From: Phycisphaerales bacterium UBA966
GTDB lineage: Bacteria > Planctomycetota > Phycisphaerae > Phycisphaerales > SM1A02
Direction of reading: 5' to 3'
Length of the DNA stretch: 7,469 bases
NCBI GenBank assembly: GCA_002292895.1
Contig: DBCE01000156.1
Location: 1-7,469 of the forward strand
In this document: positions 5,456 to 7,469 of the stretch, in pieces
Numbering within the stretch: position 1 is the stretch's first letter
How the letters are laid out: each line of letters starts with the position of its first letter
Made by a program: the position numbers and the translations under genes
Notes under the pieces: generated by a model
Seen by the model: the letters and a program-made list of their open reading frames with translations, nothing else
Told to the model about the DNA's origin: nothing
Database searches by the model: none

Positions 5456-7374
5456 GCGGCGAACCGCACATCAACAATGCATCTGCGTCCACCGGCACCG
5501 ATGGACAATGCAGCTCAGGCACGGCGCCCGCCGCGCTTCCCGAGGAACTGCGCACGCTGGTGGACTCCATCACCCGGCGCACGCGCCTGCGACGCCACGA
5601 ACGCACGGACGTTTCGCGTGAGCTCACGTCCCACTTCGATGAAGCGCTCGCCGCCGGCAGGTCCGTGCGCCAAGCTGTGGATTCGTTCGGTGACCCGAAA
5701 GAGGCTGCGCGCCGGTTGCGTCATGGTGCCATCGCCAAGCGCTCGCCGCTCGACCGGGCGCTTGGACAAACCCTCACGTGGACCGCACGCACCATCGTGG
5801 TGGTGTTCTTGGCATATGCGGCGTTCGGCATCTGGCTTGCATTCAAGCAGCCCGTGATCCGCTTCGATTCCGTGGCGCGCCTCCGCGCGATGCTGCCGAC
5901 GGTCACCGCGCCCGAACACACCGCATGGCCCGGAATACGCGATGCCCTGGTGGTGATGGTGCATGGTGCGGATGATCCGCTTCGGCAGTCGCCAGGCGCC
6001 TTGGCGGTGGACGCCGCGCCGTATCCCGGACAGGAGCAGTGGCCCGCCGCGCGCGCATGGCTGCAAGCGCAGCGCGCACCGCTTGCATCCATGCGCGAGG
6101 CGACACGGCAGCCCATCCTCGGATTCCCGGTGGGATTGCCAACGAGCGATGCGGACGCACGACTGTTTGGCAAGGACCAAGCGCAGACGAGTACCACCAC
6201 GTCACAGGAATCCAACGATCAGTTCCCGATGCTCGAACTGCGGCTGCCATACCTCACCAACCTGCGCATGGCGGCGCGGATGCTGGCCGTCGACATGCTT
6301 GCGGCGGCAGAGGAAGGGGACGGCGAACGCGCCACACGCGACGCGGAGGCCGTGATAGCGCTCTCGGTGCTCGCGCAAGAGGGGCGCGTGCTGGTGGGCG
6401 ACTTGGTCGGCAGAGCGATCCGCCGCGTGGCGCTCGAGCGGATGACCGCCGTGCTTGAGTGGAAACCGTCACTCCTCTCCGACTCACAACTCGCGCGCAT
6501 GCAGGCGGCGGCGATGAGCGTTCCTGCCGCGCTCCAGCATCTCAACCTGGACACGGAGCGAATGATGTTCGCGGACTTGGTGCAGCGGATGTACACCGAC
6601 GACGGCAACGGCGATGGACTGTTCAGACCCACGACCTCGCAACTCGGCAGGCTCAACTTCCTCGATGTTCCGCGGACTCTTCGGGCTCGATCGGATCGTT
6701 CAGGCGGCCTCGACGATCGGCTAGTGAGTGCCGCGAGCCATGTCATTGCCCCGGCCGCGGCGATGTACGTCGCCGGCCGTCGCGAGACGCTCGAGCGCTA
6801 CGAGTCCCTCATCTCGCGCTACGAGGAGGACGCCACGCTGCCACTGCGCGAGATGGACCATGCCAAGGGAATCATCTCCGACGAAGAACTGTGGATGATG
6901 AAGATGAACCCACAGGAGCAGATCCACTGGTGCGTGGTGGCGTACCTAACACCCACGCTCGGTCAAGGCGGCTCGAAAGCGTTCGCCATCGATCGCGCCG
7001 TGTGCCTGGCCACCGCCACCGCGTTCGCCGCCGAGCGTTACCGTCGCGTACACGGCGCGTGGCCGGTGGATGCCACCAACCTGGTGCCGGAATTCATGCA
7101 AAGCGTTCCCGAGGATCCGTGGTCCGGCAAGCCAGTACTCATGTCAAACGATGGCGACGGCTTCCGCATCTGGTCCGTCGGTCGCGACGGCGTAGATGAC
7201 CGCGGCGACCTCACGCGGCGTATTCCGACGTTCGTCGGACAGCCGGAAGAGGCGCTGGCCTCCACCAACCCCGACGTGCAGGTTCAGGAGGATCACCCCA
7301 ATATCGACTGGGTGTGGTTCGCGCCGCGCGGCACCCTCGAGCGCTGGAACTACCCAAAACGCCCACCAACATAA
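5452..7374 (+). CDS. HAAS-domain single-TM protein with large probable periplasmic domain
   Basis: The start at ATG 5452 overlaps the padR stop (ATGA) and has GGGGGTGA just upstream; the open frame continues further left but only inside padR. The 640-residue product has a polar N-terminal tail, then a cytoplasmic helical domain (about 30-92) with DVSRELTSHFDEALAAGRS and VDSFGDPKEAARRL, matching the HAAS/DUF1700-like domain commonly linked to PadR regulators. One clear TM helix follows (about 112-131, IVVVFLAYAAFGIWLAF). The rest, about 510 residues, would be outside the cytoplasm. It includes a helical stretch (264-338) with alternating Ala/Leu and Glu/Arg and, at 524-590, AFAAERYRRVHGAWP, LVPEF, EDPWSGKP (554-561) and FRIWSVGRDGVDD. 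That tail is common in planctomycete proteins and also resembles the C-terminal part of type II pseudopilin-like proteins. No catalytic residues are recognised. The role may be as membrane partner or sensor for PadR, by inference. Confidence 0.88.
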   Translation: MSGEPHINNASASTGTDGQCSSGTAPAALPEELRTLVDSITRRTRLRRHERTDVSRELTSHFDEALAAGRSVRQAVDSFGDPKEAARRLRHGAIAKRSPLDRALGQTLTWTARTIVVVFLAYAAFGIWLAFKQPVIRFDSVARLRAMLPTVTAPEHTAWPGIRDALVVMVHGADDPLRQSPGALAVDAAPYPGQEQWPAARAWLQAQRAPLASMREATRQPILGFPVGLPTSDADARLFGKDQAQTSTTTSQESNDQFPMLELRLPYLTNLRMAARMLAVDMLAAAEEGDGERATRDAEAVIALSVLAQEGRVLVGDLVGRAIRRVALERMTAVLEWKPSLLSDSQLARMQAAAMSVPAALQHLNLDTERMMFADLVQRMYTDDGNGDGLFRPTTSQLGRLNFLDVPRTLRARSDRSGGLDDRLVSAASHVIAPAAAMYVAGRRETLERYESLISRYEEDATLPLREMDHAKGIISDEELWMMKMNPQEQIHWCVVAYLTPTLGQGGSKAFAIDRAVCLATATAFAAERYRRVHGAWPVDATNLVPEFMQSVPEDPWSGKPVLMSNDGDGFRIWSVGRDGVDDRGDLTRRIPTFVGQPEEALASTNPDVQVQEDHPNIDWVWFAPRGTLERWNYPKRPPT

Positions 7375-7386
7375 ATCCCCGCCGCC

Positions 7387-7414
7387 CGGACGCTCGCCGC
7401 AGGCGAGCCGTCCG
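7387..7414. terminator. GC-rich hairpin after the HAAS-protein gene
   Basis: CTCGCC (7393-7398), loop GCA and GGCGAG (7402-7407) form a perfect stem. CGGACG (7387-7392) and CGTCCG (7409-7414) extend it by 6 pairs past a single bulged base at 7408. It starts 12 bases after the stop codon, so termination of the padR operon is plausible, though there is no T-tract. It shares 16 of 18 bases with 4793-4810. Confidence 0.5.
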
Positions 7415-7431
7415 TTACCCCAGGGACTCGA

Positions 7432-7448
7432 CGCTCGCGCAGCGAGCG
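7432..7448. repeat. Second GC-rich hairpin with the same GCA loop
   Basis: CGCTCGC (7432-7438), loop GCA and GCGAGCG (7442-7448) form a perfect 7-base-pair stem. It follows the previous hairpin by 17 bases and has the same loop and closely related arms, so the two look like members of a palindromic repeat family of REP type. The remaining bases to the window end show nothing I can name. Confidence 0.5.
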
Positions 7449-7469
7449 CCGTACAGGCCCAGCGCGGCG

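Noticed and set aside
7415..7469. Minus-strand open frame ending in TAA at 7415, possible tail of a gene entering from the right
   Set aside because: Only about 17 codons are visible, ending ...ASVESLG, and they run through the 7432-7448 hairpin. There is too little to support a gene.

Overview
The window looks like a chromosomal fragment of a Planctomycetota bacterium, most likely of the Phycisphaerae. This rests on recurrent protein features seen here: a secreted protein ending in two dockerin-like calcium repeats (DIDNDG...ADLGLMLGSWG), another secreted protein ending in a VPAPGAAALLGLAGL...RRR tail, a Cys-rich CxxxxCC/WDxxC module, and a PadR/HAAS-domain pair whose membrane protein carries the DPxxGKP...SVGxDGxDD tail common in planctomycete proteins. 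Base composition is GC-rich throughout, and visibly lower in the gene at 4089-4769. No database search was possible, so lineage and families are inferred from recognised motifs.

Left part (1-3775): a partial SLC13/DASS-type transporter runs leftward out of the window (1-566, minus). It is divergent from a large secreted multidomain protein with two C-type-lectin-like domains and a dockerin-like C terminus (704-2974, plus). Facing that gene is a gene for a secreted protein with a PEP-CTERM-like tail (3011-3775, minus). The lectin and tail-anchored genes converge with 36 bases between them. Both appear to start at GTG codons chosen by an AAGGA ribosome site. A 23-residue ORF with a very good ribosome site lies just upstream of the tail-anchored gene and may be a leader peptide.

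Middle (3872-5104): a divergent regulatory region leads into an unrecognised two-TM protein with a cytoplasmic helical domain (4089-4769, plus). It is followed by a gene-free stretch holding a GC-rich hairpin, two copies of a 23-base direct repeat and a near-perfect 23-base palindrome.

Right part (5105-7374): a PadR-family repressor and a large HAAS-domain, single-TM, probably periplasmic protein form a translationally coupled operon (ATGA overlap). The palindrome 50 bases upstream of padR is the likely autoregulatory operator. The window ends with two GC-rich hairpins that share sequence with the hairpin region after 4769.

There is no CRISPR array, RNA gene, complete mobile element or recognisable defence system. 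The most novel-looking items are the short leader ORF, the PadR operator with its large sensor-like partner, and the small repeat families.
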